Assembly: GCF_001514215.1 (NCBI RefSeq)
Contig: NZ_KQ948858.1
Span: 89,393-153,392, forward strand
DNA: 64,000 nt
DNA from: Streptomyces bungoensis
GTDB lineage: Bacteria; Actinomycetota; Actinomycetes; Streptomycetales; Streptomycetaceae
Direction of reading: 5' to 3'
Part shown: one piece after another, positions 1 to 8,609 of the stretch
Numbering within the stretch: position 1 is the stretch's first letter
How the letters are laid out: each line of letters begins with the position of its first letter
Translations under genes and position numbers: made by a program
Notes under the pieces: generated by a model
The model's input: the letters and a program-made list of their open reading frames with translations, nothing else
Told to the model about the DNA's origin: nothing
The model's database searches: none

Positions 1-137
1 TGGCCTCCCGGGCTTCCGGGCGGGGCGCGGCCGTGTCACCCGGGTGGGGGAAGCGGGGCGCGGTGCCGGTGGCGCGGGACGGGGTCATGGGTCCATGATG
101 CCTGCCCGCCGGGGCGTAGCGGGCCGCGGGCGGCTCT

Positions 138-353
138 TCAAGGGACTTCTCCGCCGCTGAGCGCGTTCGCGTGGGCCGTCGCCGCGCTCAGCCGTTCCGC
201 GGCGGTGGCCCGGCGTACGCGCTCCGGCCAGGCGTCCCACTCCCGTCCGCCGCCGTACGGCCGCAGCTGTACGTACGGCCCCACGTGCCCCATGACGATG
301 CCGAGGCGGCCGGTGACGGTGTCGACGGCGCAGGAGCCGACCGGGGGGTTCAT
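138..353 (-). CDS. small conserved hypothetical protein (71 aa)
   Basis: A 71-residue protein of unknown function. It looks like one compact beta-rich domain (DTVTGRLGIVMGHVGPYVQLRP) followed by a Trp-containing stretch and a short Ala-rich helix. The start chosen is the internal ATG (MNPPVGS) because a GGAGG Shine-Dalgarno lies 8 bases upstream; a longer reading frame reaches 404 without a ribosome site. No signal peptide or membrane segment is visible. It is divergent from the DapA-family gene. I recall similar small proteins in Streptomyces but cannot name a function. Confidence 0.6.
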   Translation of the reverse strand: MNPPVGSCAVDTVTGRLGIVMGHVGPYVQLRPYGGGREWDAWPERVRRATAAERLSAATAHANALSGGEVP

Positions 354-518
354 CGCGTCCACCTCCGGTGGTTCCCCTGCCGCTGGCAATTTCACTCTTC
401 GCATGCCACCGGTGGCCGAGCGTGTCTACACTCGGCCGGAGTCTGTCCCGGCCGCGGGCGGCGCGCCATCGTAGGAGGTGGACCAGCCGACCCGAGAACC
501 AGCCGCCAGGAGCTCCGC

Positions 519-1445
519 ATGACGTTCCCCGCCCCGCTCACCGGTGTCGTCCCGCCCGTGTGCACGCCGCTGACACCGGACCGCGAGGTGGACGTGCCCT
601 CGCTGCTGAGGCTGGCGGGCCATCTGGTGGAGGCCGGCGTGCACGGGCTGTTCCTGCTCGGCTCGACGTCGGAGGCGGCGTACCTGACGGACCGGCAGCG
701 CCGGCAGGTGGTGGAGGCGGTCGTGGGCCACGTCGGCGGACAGCTGCCCGTCCTCGCCGGGGCCATCGACATGACGACCCCGCGCGTCCTGGACCACGTG
801 CGGGCGGTCACCGCCGCCGGCGCCGAGGCCGTGGTCGTCACCGCGCCGTTCTACGCCCGCACCCACCCCTCCGAGATCGTCCACCACTACCGGCGCACCG
901 CCGCCGCGAGCCCGGTCCCGGTGATCGCCTACGACATCCCGGTGTCCGTGCACACCAAGCTGCCCGGCGACCTCCTGCTGGGGCTGGCCGCCGACGGCGT
1001 GCTGGCGGGGGTGAAGGACTCCAGCGGCGACCTGGGCGCCTTCCGGGAGATCGTCACCGGCGCCCGTGCCCACGCCGGCTTCAGCGTCCTGACCGGCTCG
1101 GAGCTGCTCGTCGACGCCGCGCTGGCGGTGGGCGCCGACGGCGCGGTGCCCGGTCTCGCCAACGTCGACCCGCACGGCTACGTCCGGCTGTACCGCCTGT
1201 GCCGGGCGCGCGACTGGGAGGGTGCGCGGGCCGAACAGGAGCGGCTGTGCGCGCTGTTCGGCATGGTCCGCGCCGGTGACCCGGCCCGGATGGGCGCCGG
1301 TTCGTCGGCGCTGGGCGCGTTCAAGGCGGCGCTGCACCTGCGCGGCGTGATCGACTGCCCGGTGACGGCCGAGCCGCAGGTCCCGCTGTCGGGGGACGAG
1401 GTGGCGAAGGTGGGCAAGCACCTCGCCGCGGCGGGCCTGCTCTAG
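519..1445 (+). CDS. dihydrodipicolinate synthase (DapA)/N-acetylneuraminate lyase family protein
   Basis: A 308-residue TIM-barrel aldolase or lyase, the usual family length. The Schiff-base lysine is K166 in LAGVKDSSGDL. The phosphate- or carboxylate-binding turn is LLGSTSEAAYL near residue 50, where true DapA has GTTGE, so the normal Glu motif is changed (STSE). The tyrosine is in IAYDIP near residue 138. No lysine-pathway gene is adjacent, so this is more likely a catabolic 2-keto-acid aldolase or dehydratase than biosynthetic DapA. Start ATG MTFPAPLTG is chosen because the family begins just before the GVVPPVCTPL strand and an AGGAG lies upstream; the frame is open upstream to 171. Cytoplasmic. 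Substrate unknown. Confidence 0.85.
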   Translation: MTFPAPLTGVVPPVCTPLTPDREVDVPSLLRLAGHLVEAGVHGLFLLGSTSEAAYLTDRQRRQVVEAVVGHVGGQLPVLAGAIDMTTPRVLDHVRAVTAAGAEAVVVTAPFYARTHPSEIVHHYRRTAAASPVPVIAYDIPVSVHTKLPGDLLLGLAADGVLAGVKDSSGDLGAFREIVTGARAHAGFSVLTGSELLVDAALAVGADGAVPGLANVDPHGYVRLYRLCRARDWEGARAEQERLCALFGMVRAGDPARMGAGSSALGAFKAALHLRGVIDCPVTAEPQVPLSGDEVAKVGKHLAAAGLL

Positions 1446-1493
1446 CGACGGCCGGGGGCACGCAAGGGGCGGCCGGGTGCGCCGGCCCCCTGG

Positions 1494-1514
1494 ACCGGCC
1501 CGCCGCGGGCCGGT
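1494..1514. terminator. GC-rich hairpin between convergent genes
   Basis: Nine-base perfect inverted repeat (ACCGGCCCG / CGGGCCGGT) with a three-base loop, between the convergent DapA-family gene and the ABC ATPase gene. There is no U-tract, which is common for Streptomyces terminators. Its position suggests bidirectional termination. Confidence 0.5.
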
Positions 1515-1662
1515 GAGCGGGCGAGGAGCGCGAGCACGGTGCGCGGGGAGCGGCCGAGCGGGGTCGTCCACTCGTGCTCTGCGCCCTGACCCGCCGTCCG
1601 GCACGGCCCACCGTCCGGGCCCGGGCCGGCCGCCGCGGGACGGGCGCGCCGGCCGGGGGTCG

Positions 1663-2346
1663 TCAGCGGGCCGCCGTGGCGGCGCCGAGCCGCCCGTCGC
1701 GGACCTCCACGATCCGGTCGGCGGCGGCCAGCCGGGTGCGGTCGTGGGTGACCAGGACGGTGGCCGTGGCCCGCTCACGGGTCAGCCGGGTGATCAGGTC
1801 GACGACCGCCGCGCCGCGTTCGTGGTCGAGGGCGCTGGTGGGTTCGTCGACCAGCAGGACGGTGGGGTCGTTCATCAGGGCACGGGCGATGCCGACCCGC
1901 TGGCGCTGGCCGCCGGAGAGCTGGTGGGGCCGCCGCCCGGCCTGGGCGGCGAGGCCCACGGCGTCGAGCAGTTCCATGGCCCGGCCGCGGGCCCGGGCCG
2001 CGCGGCGGCCATCGATGTGGGCCATCACCTGCAGTTGCTCGGCCGCCGTCAGGGAGGGCAGCAGATGGGGCTGCTGGAAGACGATGCCGATGCGGTGGCG
2101 GCGCAGCTCGGTCAGTTCCCGGCGGCCCATGCCGGTCGTGGTCACGCCGTCGACGGTGACGGTGCCGGAGTCGGGGGTGACGAGGGTGGCGGCGACCGCG
2201 AGCAGGCTGGACTTGCCCGAGCCGGAGGGGCCGACCACGGCGGTCAGGGTGCCCGCGGGCACGTCCAGGCAGACCCGGTCGAGAGCGGTCAGGCGGCCCT
2301 CTCCGTCGGGGTAGGTCAGGACGACGTCGGACAGGGTGAGGCTCAT
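1663..2346 (-). CDS. ABC transporter ATP-binding protein, MacB/LolD type
   Basis: The 227-residue ATPase of an ABC exporter. Walker A is GPSGSGKSS (about residues 39-47), the signature is LSGGQRQRVGIARAL (about 143-157), Walker B is VLLVDEPTSALD, and the H-loop is VLVTHD. The length fits the LolD/MacB group, whose partners are FtsX-like permeases. Its ATG overlaps the permease stop by four bases (ATGA), so the two are co-translated, permease first. The pair is divergent from a NarL-type sensor/regulator pair, which suggests control by that system. Substrate cannot be told from sequence. Confidence 0.93.
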   Translation of the reverse strand: MSLTLSDVVLTYPDGEGRLTALDRVCLDVPAGTLTAVVGPSGSGKSSLLAVAATLVTPDSGTVTVDGVTTTGMGRRELTELRRHRIGIVFQQPHLLPSLTAAEQLQVMAHIDGRRAARARGRAMELLDAVGLAAQAGRRPHQLSGGQRQRVGIARALMNDPTVLLVDEPTSALDHERGAAVVDLITRLTRERATATVLVTHDRTRLAAADRIVEVRDGRLGAATAAR

Positions 2347-3431
2347 CGGGTGCTCCCCAGGGCGGTCAGCGGGTCGACGGAGGTGATGCGGCGGACGGAC
2401 AGGGCGGCTCCGAGCACACCGAGCAGCACCGTCACGGCGGCGGGGACGAGGAGGGTCGCGGGCGTGAGGAGGAACGGCACCGCGCCGTCCAGGACGAGGC
2501 CGCCGAGCGCTGCGGCGCCGCCGATGCCGAGGAGCGTGCCGGCGACGAGCAGCGCGGCGGACTGGCCGAGGGCGTCCTTGAGCAGGTACGCGGTGGGCGC
2601 GCCGAGCGCCTTGAGGACGGCGACGTCGCCGCTGCGCTGGATGGTCCAGACGGTGAAGAAGGCGCCGACGACCAGGGCGGAGATGACGAAGAGGAAGCCG
2701 CGCATCAGCTGCAGGGAGCCGTTCTCGGAGCTGTAGGAGCCGATCGCGGAGAGCGAGTCGTCCTTGGTGACCGTCCGGGTGCCGATGGCCCGGTCGGCGG
2801 CCGTGACGTCGGCGCCGGCGCGGGTGTCCAGGGCGATCACGGTGGCCGTGGGTTCCTGGCCCGTGCCCCGGGCGGGTGCCACCTGCTGCCAGGTGGTGAG
2901 GCCGGTCCAGATCACGGGTGTGTGGCTGAAGGAGGCGTCCCCGCGCACGGCGGCCACCGACAGCTTCCGGCCGGCGAGGGTGAAGGTGCCGCCCGGTGCG
3001 AGCCCGAGGGCGTCGGCGGCCGTGGCGGACAGCACTGCGGCGCGCCCGTGGATCCGTCCGCCGTCGGGGGCGAGGTGCGTGCCGGGCCGGACCCCGAAGA
3101 CGGAGACACCGGCGCTGCGGTCACCCGCGGTGGCCCTGGTGGTGGTGATCCCGAGGGGTTCGGCGGCGGTGACTCCCGGCACCTGGGCCCACTGCTCCCA
3201 CTGCCGTGCGGTGACGGTGGAGTCGGCGTACGACAGGCGCTGCCCCTCGCCGGACGCGCCGAAGGCGATCCGGTCCGCGGGCAGGCCGGTGACGGCGGAG
3301 ACGTTCTGCCGGCCGAGGCCCGCGGTCAGTCCCGACAGCAGCCCCACCAGCAGGGTGATCAGTGTGATGACGGTTCCCATCAGGGCGAACCGGCCCTTGG
3401 CGAACCTCAGGTCTCTCCAGGCGACGAACAC
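2343..3431 (-). CDS. ABC transporter permease, FtsX/MacB-like
   Basis: A 362-residue membrane protein with MacB topology. One membrane segment lies near the N terminus (after RFAKGRFALMGTVI), then a large extracytoplasmic domain of about 200 residues, then three C-terminal segments beginning at FLFVISALVVGAFFTVW. The GTG start (VFVAWRDLRFAKG) is chosen because family members begin at this point; the frame stays open far upstream only because of high GC. It is the first gene of the exporter pair and is followed with overlap by the ATPase. The family extrudes lipoproteins, peptides or antibiotics; the cargo here is unknown. Confidence 0.85.
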   Translation of the reverse strand: MFVAWRDLRFAKGRFALMGTVITLITLLVGLLSGLTAGLGRQNVSAVTGLPADRIAFGASGEGQRLSYADSTVTARQWEQWAQVPGVTAAEPLGITTTRATAGDRSAGVSVFGVRPGTHLAPDGGRIHGRAAVLSATAADALGLAPGGTFTLAGRKLSVAAVRGDASFSHTPVIWTGLTTWQQVAPARGTGQEPTATVIALDTRAGADVTAADRAIGTRTVTKDDSLSAIGSYSSENGSLQLMRGFLFVISALVVGAFFTVWTIQRSGDVAVLKALGAPTAYLLKDALGQSAALLVAGTLLGIGGAAALGGLVLDGAVPFLLTPATLLVPAAVTVLLGVLGAALSVRRITSVDPLTALGSTR

Positions 3432-3614
3432 GGCTTCGGCTGCTCTTTTCCGGTGGCGGAGGGTGGGGGAATCGGTACGTCTCCACCGTGGCCGACCGGG
3501 ACCCGCCCGGACATCTGGCGCCGGAGGGCACTTTCCGCACCCGAAGGGAGGCGGCCGGATTACAACTTTCGACAGAGGCCGCGCCCCGGGCCGCCTGCTT
3601 AAGCTGGGAGGACT

Positions 3615-5225
3615 GTGAACGCCGCCGCTCCCCTCCCCACCTCGACCAGCCGGGCCCTGTCCTGGTGCCTGCACCTGCTCGTCGTCGCGCTCCTCGCGCT
3701 GGCCGCCGGCCGGGCCGTGACCGACGGCGCGGCGCACCCCGCGCCGACCGTCGCCGTCGCGGCGGCCTGCGGGCTGGCTTACGCGGCGGGCCCGCTGCTG
3801 CCCCGGATCCGCGACGAGCGGCGGGCCGCCGCCTGGTGGCTGGCCGGTGTCGGCGCGCTGTGGCTGGTCCTGCTGACGCTGTCCGCCGACGCGGTGTGGG
3901 TCGCCTTCCCGCTGTACTTCCTGCAGCTGCATCTGCTGCCGCGCCGCACCGGCCTGGCCGCGGTGGCGGCGACCGCGGTGGCCGCGGTCGCCGGGTTCGC
4001 CGGGCACCAGGGGCGGTTCAGCGCGGGCATGGCGATCGGCCCGGCGCTGGGTGCCGCGGTGGCCGTCGCGGTGGTGTGGGGGTACGAGGCCCTGTACCGG
4101 GAGAGCGAGCGGCGCAGCCGTCTGATCGAGGAACTCACCTCCACCCGAGCGGAGTTGGCCGAGGCCCAGCACACCGCCGGGGTGCTGGCCGAACGGGAAC
4201 GCCTGGCCCGCGAGATCCACGACACCCTCGCCCAGGGCCTGACCAGCATCCAGTTGCTGCTGCGGGCCGCCGAACGCAGCATGCCCGACGACGCGGGGAA
4301 CGCCGTTCGCCATGTCGGCCAGGCCCGCCAGGCCGCGGCCGACAACCTCGCCGAGGCCCGCCGCTTCGTCGCCGCCCTCGCCCCGCCCGGCCTGGAGGGC
4401 ACCAGCCTGGCGGACGCGCTGGAACGGCTGTGCGCCACGACCGGCGCCCGGCACCGTCTCACCGCACGCTTCCGGCACGACGGCGAGCCGGTCGTGCTGC
4501 CGACCTCGCACGAGGTCGCCCTGCTGCGCGTCGCGCAGTCCGCCCTGGCCAACACGGTCCGGCACGCGCGGGCCGGCTCGGTGGAGGTCACCCTCGGCCG
4601 CCTCGGCGACGAGGTCGTCCTCACCGTCGCCGACGACGGTGCCGGCTTCGACCCGGCCCGGCTGCCGGCGCCCGACCCGGAGTCCGGCGGCTTCGGCCTG
4701 GCCGCCATGCGGGCTCGCGTCGGCGCCCTCGGCGGCACCCTGACGGTGGACTCCGCCCCGGGCCACGGCACCACGCTGACCGCCCGGCTCCCTGTCCCCG
4801 TACCGGGCGGACCCGGGACCCGGTCCACCGAGGCGGGGTCCGGATCCGGGCCCGGGAACGGGTCCGCCGGAACCGGCACGGGGATCCGGCACCACGACGA
4901 CCAGGACCCGCCCACCAGCTCCGCGACCCGGTCCGCACCCGAATCCGAAGCCGGGCCCGCGTCCGCGTCCGCGTCCGCCGAGGCAGGGTCCGGGGTCCGG
5001 CCCGGTGACGACCGGGTCCGCCCCACCGGGTCCTCGACCGGGTCCACCACGTCCGCGACCGGGCCGGCCGGCGTCCAGGCCCCGGCCGCCCGCACCGGCA
5101 GCCGGCTCCCGGACCACCGGGCCCAGCCCGGCGAGCCGGAGACCCGGCACGTCGCGCACCCCGCCCGTCCCGCCACTGCCCAGCCTTCCGGCCGGCCCCG
5201 GGCCGTTCGGACCGAGGCCCGCTGA
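3615..5225 (+). CDS. NarL/DesK-type sensor histidine kinase with long disordered C-terminal tail
   Basis: A 536-residue HisKA_3 sensor kinase. Residues about 15-160 hold five or six hydrophobic helices and no large sensor domain. The phosphoacceptor is H202 in REIHDTLAQG. The ATPase domain shows ALANTVRHA (N box), DDGAGFDP (G1) and GGFGLAAMRARV (G2). The catalytic domain should end near residue 397 (TARLPVPVP). About 140 further residues are low-complexity Gly/Ser/Thr/Pro/Arg, encoded by repeated GGGTCCG-like units. GTG start with GGAGGA upstream. The stop overlaps the regulator start by one base (TGATG), so the pair is coupled. Expected to phosphorylate the next gene product, with the divergent ABC exporter a plausible target. 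Confidence 0.9.
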   Translation: MNAAAPLPTSTSRALSWCLHLLVVALLALAAGRAVTDGAAHPAPTVAVAAACGLAYAAGPLLPRIRDERRAAAWWLAGVGALWLVLLTLSADAVWVAFPLYFLQLHLLPRRTGLAAVAATAVAAVAGFAGHQGRFSAGMAIGPALGAAVAVAVVWGYEALYRESERRSRLIEELTSTRAELAEAQHTAGVLAERERLAREIHDTLAQGLTSIQLLLRAAERSMPDDAGNAVRHVGQARQAAADNLAEARRFVAALAPPGLEGTSLADALERLCATTGARHRLTARFRHDGEPVVLPTSHEVALLRVAQSALANTVRHARAGSVEVTLGRLGDEVVLTVADDGAGFDPARLPAPDPESGGFGLAAMRARVGALGGTLTVDSAPGHGTTLTARLPVPVPGGPGTRSTEAGSGSGPGNGSAGTGTGIRHHDDQDPPTSSATRSAPESEAGPASASASAEAGSGVRPGDDRVRPTGSSTGSTTSATGPAGVQAPAARTGSRLPDHRAQPGEPETRHVAHPARPATAQPSGRPRAVRTEAR

Positions 5226-5860
5226 TGACCGGTCACCCCGTTCGTCTCCTCCTCGCCGACGACCACCCCGTGGTGCGGGCCGGGCTGCGGGCGGTGCTGG
5301 AGACCGAGCCGGATCTCCTGGTGGTGGCCGAGGCCGCCACCGCCGAGGACGCCGTCGCCCGCGCCGCCGTGGGCGACATCGACGTGGTGCTGATGGACCT
5401 GAGGTTCGGCAGGGGGATGGGGGGCGCGGAGGCCACCGCCGTGATCACCGCCCGGCCGGACGCTCCCCGTGTCGTGATCGTCACCACCTACGACTCCGAC
5501 GCCGACACCCTGCCTGCCATCGAGGCCGGCGCGACCGGCTACCTGCTCAAGGACGCGCCGCCGGAAGAGCTGGCGGCCGCGGTGCGCACCGCCGCCACCG
5601 GGCGCACGGCGCTGGCGCCCGCGGTCGCGGACCGCCTCGTGAACCGGCTGCGCACGCCGGGTACGTCACTGACCCGGCGCGAGACCGAGGTCCTCGCCCT
5701 GGTCGCCGAGGGGTTGTCCAACCAGGCCGTCGGCCGGCGGCTGCACCTCACCGAGGGCACGGTCAAGTCGCATCTGGCGCGCGTCTACGCCAAGCTCGGC
5801 GTCGACTCGCGCACCGCCGCCGTCGCCACCGCCACCGATCTCGGGCTCATCCGCCGCTGA
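5225..5860 (+). CDS. NarL/FixJ-family response regulator
   Basis: A 211-residue regulator with a receiver domain (residues 1-120) and a LuxR-type helix-turn-helix (about 145-205). The acidic pocket is ADDH (11-14). The phosphoacceptor is D58 in VVLMDLRFG. The switch threonine lies in VTTYDSD and the lysine in LLKDAPP. The output helix shows LTRRETEVLALVAEGLSNQAV and TEGTVKSHLARVYAKLGV. It is translationally coupled to the kinase upstream. It should bind DNA as a dimer when phosphorylated. Confidence 0.95.
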   Translation: MTGHPVRLLLADDHPVVRAGLRAVLETEPDLLVVAEAATAEDAVARAAVGDIDVVLMDLRFGRGMGGAEATAVITARPDAPRVVIVTTYDSDADTLPAIEAGATGYLLKDAPPEELAAAVRTAATGRTALAPAVADRLVNRLRTPGTSLTRRETEVLALVAEGLSNQAVGRRLHLTEGTVKSHLARVYAKLGVDSRTAAVATATDLGLIRR

Positions 5861-5866
5861 CGGCGG

Positions 5867-6562
5867 TCAGGAGGGGGTCCGGGCCGCCTCCAGCAGCCTG
5901 CTCACCTCGTCGGCGCAGATGGTCAGGGCGGCGCCGATGGTGGTGAGGGCGTCGCGTTCGGCGGGGGTGTAGGGGCCGTCGGCCAGGGCGATGCGGGCGG
6001 CCTGCAGCAGGAGGGACTCGCGGCCGGCCGGGGCGAGATGGGGGGCGAGCGGGTCGAGGGCCTCGTGCAGCTCTATCGTCAGGCTCGCGCCGCACGGCCC
6101 GCCGAGGACCCGGCCGGTGTCGGCGGCGACCCCCTCGACCAGCGCGGCCAGCTGGTCCTCGGTGCACTCCTCGAACCCGGCGGCGCGGACGGCGCCGGCG
6201 GCCGTCTCCAGGGCCGTACGGGCGCAGGTGCCGCCGGCGGCGAGGACGGCGAGGGCGACGGTGTGCACGGCGTCGCGGAGCATCGCGGAGAAGTGGCGGG
6301 TGGTGGGGTGGTCCAGGACGTCGGTGCCGTAGTGGTGGCGGCAGGCGGCGCACTCCACGACGGGTCCGGTCGCCCCGCGCGGCAGCACGGGCACCCCGAG
6401 GAGGGTGAGGCGGCGACGGCCGGTCAGCCGCTGGTAGTTGCGGTCGCCCCCGCAGCCCGGGCAGTAGAACTCGCCGTCTCCGACGGGTGTCCATGCGGTG
6501 CGGGTGCCCAGCAGGCGCACAGCCCCGGTGGCACGGCCGTCTCGTCCCCGTACTGGCAGCAC
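5867..6562 (-). CDS. zinc-ribbon TerB-like protein
   Basis: A protein of about 231 residues. It has an N-terminal zinc ribbon of two Cys pairs (FYCPGCGG and VECAACRHHYG) and a helical C-terminal half that resembles a TerB (tellurite-resistance B) fold, ending with a second acidic helical repeat (LADGPYTPAERDALTTIG). The GTG start at 6562 is preferred over an ATG at 6592 because GGAGG lies six bases upstream of it and nothing precedes the ATG. It ends seven bases from the convergent response regulator. Biochemical role unknown; TerB domains are thought to sit in metal- or stress-linked complexes. Confidence 0.75.
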   Translation of the reverse strand: MLPVRGRDGRATGAVRLLGTRTAWTPVGDGEFYCPGCGGDRNYQRLTGRRRLTLLGVPVLPRGATGPVVECAACRHHYGTDVLDHPTTRHFSAMLRDAVHTVALAVLAAGGTCARTALETAAGAVRAAGFEECTEDQLAALVEGVAADTGRVLGGPCGASLTIELHEALDPLAPHLAPAGRESLLLQAARIALADGPYTPAERDALTTIGAALTICADEVSRLLEAARTPS

Positions 6563-6691
6563 GTCGCACCTCCGTGTCCGACGCGGCAACATCGCCGCGC
6601 TGGCGTGATGTTAGCCACATCCTGGAGGCTGAGTCAGTACCCCGTAAGAGACCTTTCTGTGACCTGGCCGGCCCTGTGGCCGATAACCGAC

Positions 6692-6727
6692 GGGGCTCCG
6701 GCCGCCCGGTGCGGCGGCCGGAGCCCC
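6692..6727 (-). terminator. leuA terminator
   Basis: A perfect 15-base inverted repeat (6692-6706 with 6713-6727) and a six-base loop, directly after the leuA stop. It would form a very stable hairpin and separates leuA from the TerB-like gene downstream. Confidence 0.8.
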
Positions 6728-6749
6728 TGAAAGAGCCGGTCGGAAGGGG

Positions 6750-8471
6750 TCAGCGGGTCGCGCGGTTGACGGCGGAGACGATCGCCTTCAGCGACGCACG
6801 CGTCGTGTTCGCGTCGATGCCGATACCCCACAGAACCTTGTCGCCGATCGCGCATTCGATGTACGAGGCGGCCTGCGCGGAGGCGCCCTCGCTCATCGTG
6901 TGCTCCTGGTAGTCCAGCAGGCGCACGTCGATGCCGATGGACTGCAGGGCGTCGAAGAAGGCCGAGATCGGACCGTTGCCGGAGCCGGTCAGGACGGTGT
7001 CCTCGCCGTCGACGGTGGCCTCGACGGTCAGGGTGTCCACCCCGTCGGTGTCGGTGGTGGACTGGCCCGTGCGGACCTGGATCCGGCCCCACGGGTTGTC
7101 GGGGTTGGGCAGGTACTCGTCCTGGAAGACCGACCAGATCTCCTTCGGCGTGATCTCGCCGCCCTCGGCGTCCGTCTTCGCCTGGATGAGCTTGGAGAAC
7201 TCGATCTGCATCCGGCGCGGCAGGTCCAGCTTGTGGTCGTTCTTCAGGACGTAGGAGACACCGCCCTTGCCGGACTGCGAGTTGACGCGGATGACGGCCT
7301 CGTAGGAGCGGCCGACGTCCTTGGGGTCGATCGGCAGGTACGGCACCGCCCACTCCAGGTCGTCCACCGTGACGCCCCTGGCCTCGGCGTCGGCCTCCAT
7401 GGCGTCGAAGCCCTTCTTGATGGCGTCCTGGTGGGAGCCGGAGAAGGACGTGTAGACCAGGTCGCCCACGTACGGGTGGCGCGGGTGGACCTCCATCTGG
7501 TTGCAGTACTCCCACACGCGGCGGATCTCGTCGATGTCGGAGAAGTCGATCTGCGGGTCGACGCCCTGCGAGAACAGGTTCATGCCCAGGGTGACCAGGT
7601 CGACGTTGCCGGTGCGCTCGCCCTGCCCGAACAGGCAGCCCTCGACGCGGTCGGCGCCGGCCATCAGCGCCAGCTCGGCCGCCGCCACGGCCGTGCCGCG
7701 GTCGTTGTGGGGGTGGACGGACAGGCAGACGTACTCGCGGCGGGAGAGGTTGCGGTGCATCCACTCGAAGCGGTCCGCGTGCGTGGACGGGGTCGAACGC
7801 TCCACGGTGGCGGGCAGGTTGAGGATGATCTCGCGGCCCGGGCCCGGCTGGTAGACGTCCATGACCGCCTCGCAGACCTCCAGCGCGAAGTCCAGCTCGG
7901 TGTCGGTGAAGATCTCCGGGCTGTACTGGTAACCGAAGTCGGTCTCCGGGCCCAGCAGCTTCTCGGCGTACTCCATCACCAGGCGGGTGCCGTCGACGGC
8001 GATCTGCTTGATGTCGTCCTTGGAGCCGCGGAAGACGACCCGGCGGAACACCGGGGCGGTGGCGTTGTACAGGTGGACGGTGGCGCGGCGGGCGCCCTTC
8101 AGGGACTCCACGGTCCGCTCGATCAGGTCCTCGCGGGCCTGGGTGAGGACGGAGATCGTCACGTCCTCGGGGATCGCGCCCTCTTCCTCGATGATGGAGC
8201 GTACGAAGTCGAAGTCGGTCTGGCCGGAGGCGGGGAAGCCGACCTCGATCTCCTTGTAGCCCATCTTGACCAGCTGGTCGAACATCCGGCGCTTGCGCTC
8301 GGGCGACATCGGGTCGATCAGGGCCTGGTTGCCGTCGCGCAGGTCGGTGGAGAGCCAGCGGGGGGCGGCGGTGACGCGCTTGCCGGGCCAGGTGCGGTCC
8401 GGGATGTCGACCTGCTCGTAGCGGCCGTACTTGTGGATCGGCATGGGGCTGGGCTGCTGGCGGTTCGCCAT
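6750..8471 (-). CDS. leuA: 2-isopropylmalate synthase
   Basis: A 573-residue long-form LeuA. It condenses acetyl-CoA with 2-oxoisovalerate, the committed step of leucine synthesis, and is normally inhibited by leucine. The catalytic HMGL-like barrel shows STDLRDGNQAL (metal-binding Asp and Arg near residues 40-50) and the metal-binding SVHPHNDRGTA. The C-terminal third (from about residue 430) is the regulatory LeuA dimer domain. A GAGGAG Shine-Dalgarno is 9 bases before the ATG. The gene is preceded by a leucine-rich leader peptide and foldable RNA, so expression is likely set by leucyl-tRNA supply. It stands alone, away from leuB and leuCD. Confidence 0.98.
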   Translation of the reverse strand: MANRQQPSPMPIHKYGRYEQVDIPDRTWPGKRVTAAPRWLSTDLRDGNQALIDPMSPERKRRMFDQLVKMGYKEIEVGFPASGQTDFDFVRSIIEEEGAIPEDVTISVLTQAREDLIERTVESLKGARRATVHLYNATAPVFRRVVFRGSKDDIKQIAVDGTRLVMEYAEKLLGPETDFGYQYSPEIFTDTELDFALEVCEAVMDVYQPGPGREIILNLPATVERSTPSTHADRFEWMHRNLSRREYVCLSVHPHNDRGTAVAAAELALMAGADRVEGCLFGQGERTGNVDLVTLGMNLFSQGVDPQIDFSDIDEIRRVWEYCNQMEVHPRHPYVGDLVYTSFSGSHQDAIKKGFDAMEADAEARGVTVDDLEWAVPYLPIDPKDVGRSYEAVIRVNSQSGKGGVSYVLKNDHKLDLPRRMQIEFSKLIQAKTDAEGGEITPKEIWSVFQDEYLPNPDNPWGRIQVRTGQSTTDTDGVDTLTVEATVDGEDTVLTGSGNGPISAFFDALQSIGIDVRLLDYQEHTMSEGASAQAASYIECAIGDKVLWGIGIDANTTRASLKAIVSAVNRATR

Positions 8472-8513
8472 GATGCGGGGGCTCCTCAGGGGTGTCCGGA
8501 TGTCCGAGTGGAC

Positions 8514-8580
8514 GGCCGACGACGCAACGCCAGAGCTCCGCGGGGAGGGAGTCGGCCTCGACTACAGGCCCTCGCCGCGG
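8514..8580 (-). promoter_or_regulatory. leuA leader RNA, alternative hairpins (attenuator)
   Basis: Two pairings are possible in the transcript. The end of the leader-peptide frame (8569-8580) pairs with 8538-8549, 11 of 12 bases. A second pairing joins 8551-8557 with 8514-8520, seven bases, and its left arm lies inside the loop of the first. They could be mutually exclusive or form a pseudoknot. There is no U-tract, so control may act at leuA translation or through Rho. Inference from sequence only; leucine attenuation of leuA has been described in actinobacteria. Confidence 0.6.
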
Positions 8581-8609
8581 CAGCTAAGAAGAAGCAGCCC
8601 GAAACGCAT
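8562..8609 (-). CDS. leuA leader peptide (15 aa, four consecutive Leu)
   Basis: A 15-codon frame reading MRFGLLLLSCRGEGL, with a GGAG five bases before its ATG and its stop 90 bases before leuA. The four leucine codons are CTG CTT CTT CTT. CTT is rare in such GC-rich genomes, so ribosome pausing should be sensitive to charged leucyl-tRNA. The final codons overlap the first arm of the leader hairpin, as expected for ribosome-mediated attenuation. A possible -10 (TAGGCT) lies just upstream, which would give a very short 5' end. Confidence 0.8.
   Translation of the reverse strand: MRFGLLLLSCRGEGL

Noticed and set aside
519..1445. True biosynthetic DapA
   Set aside because: The GTTGE motif is altered to STSE and no lysine or peptidoglycan genes are adjacent.
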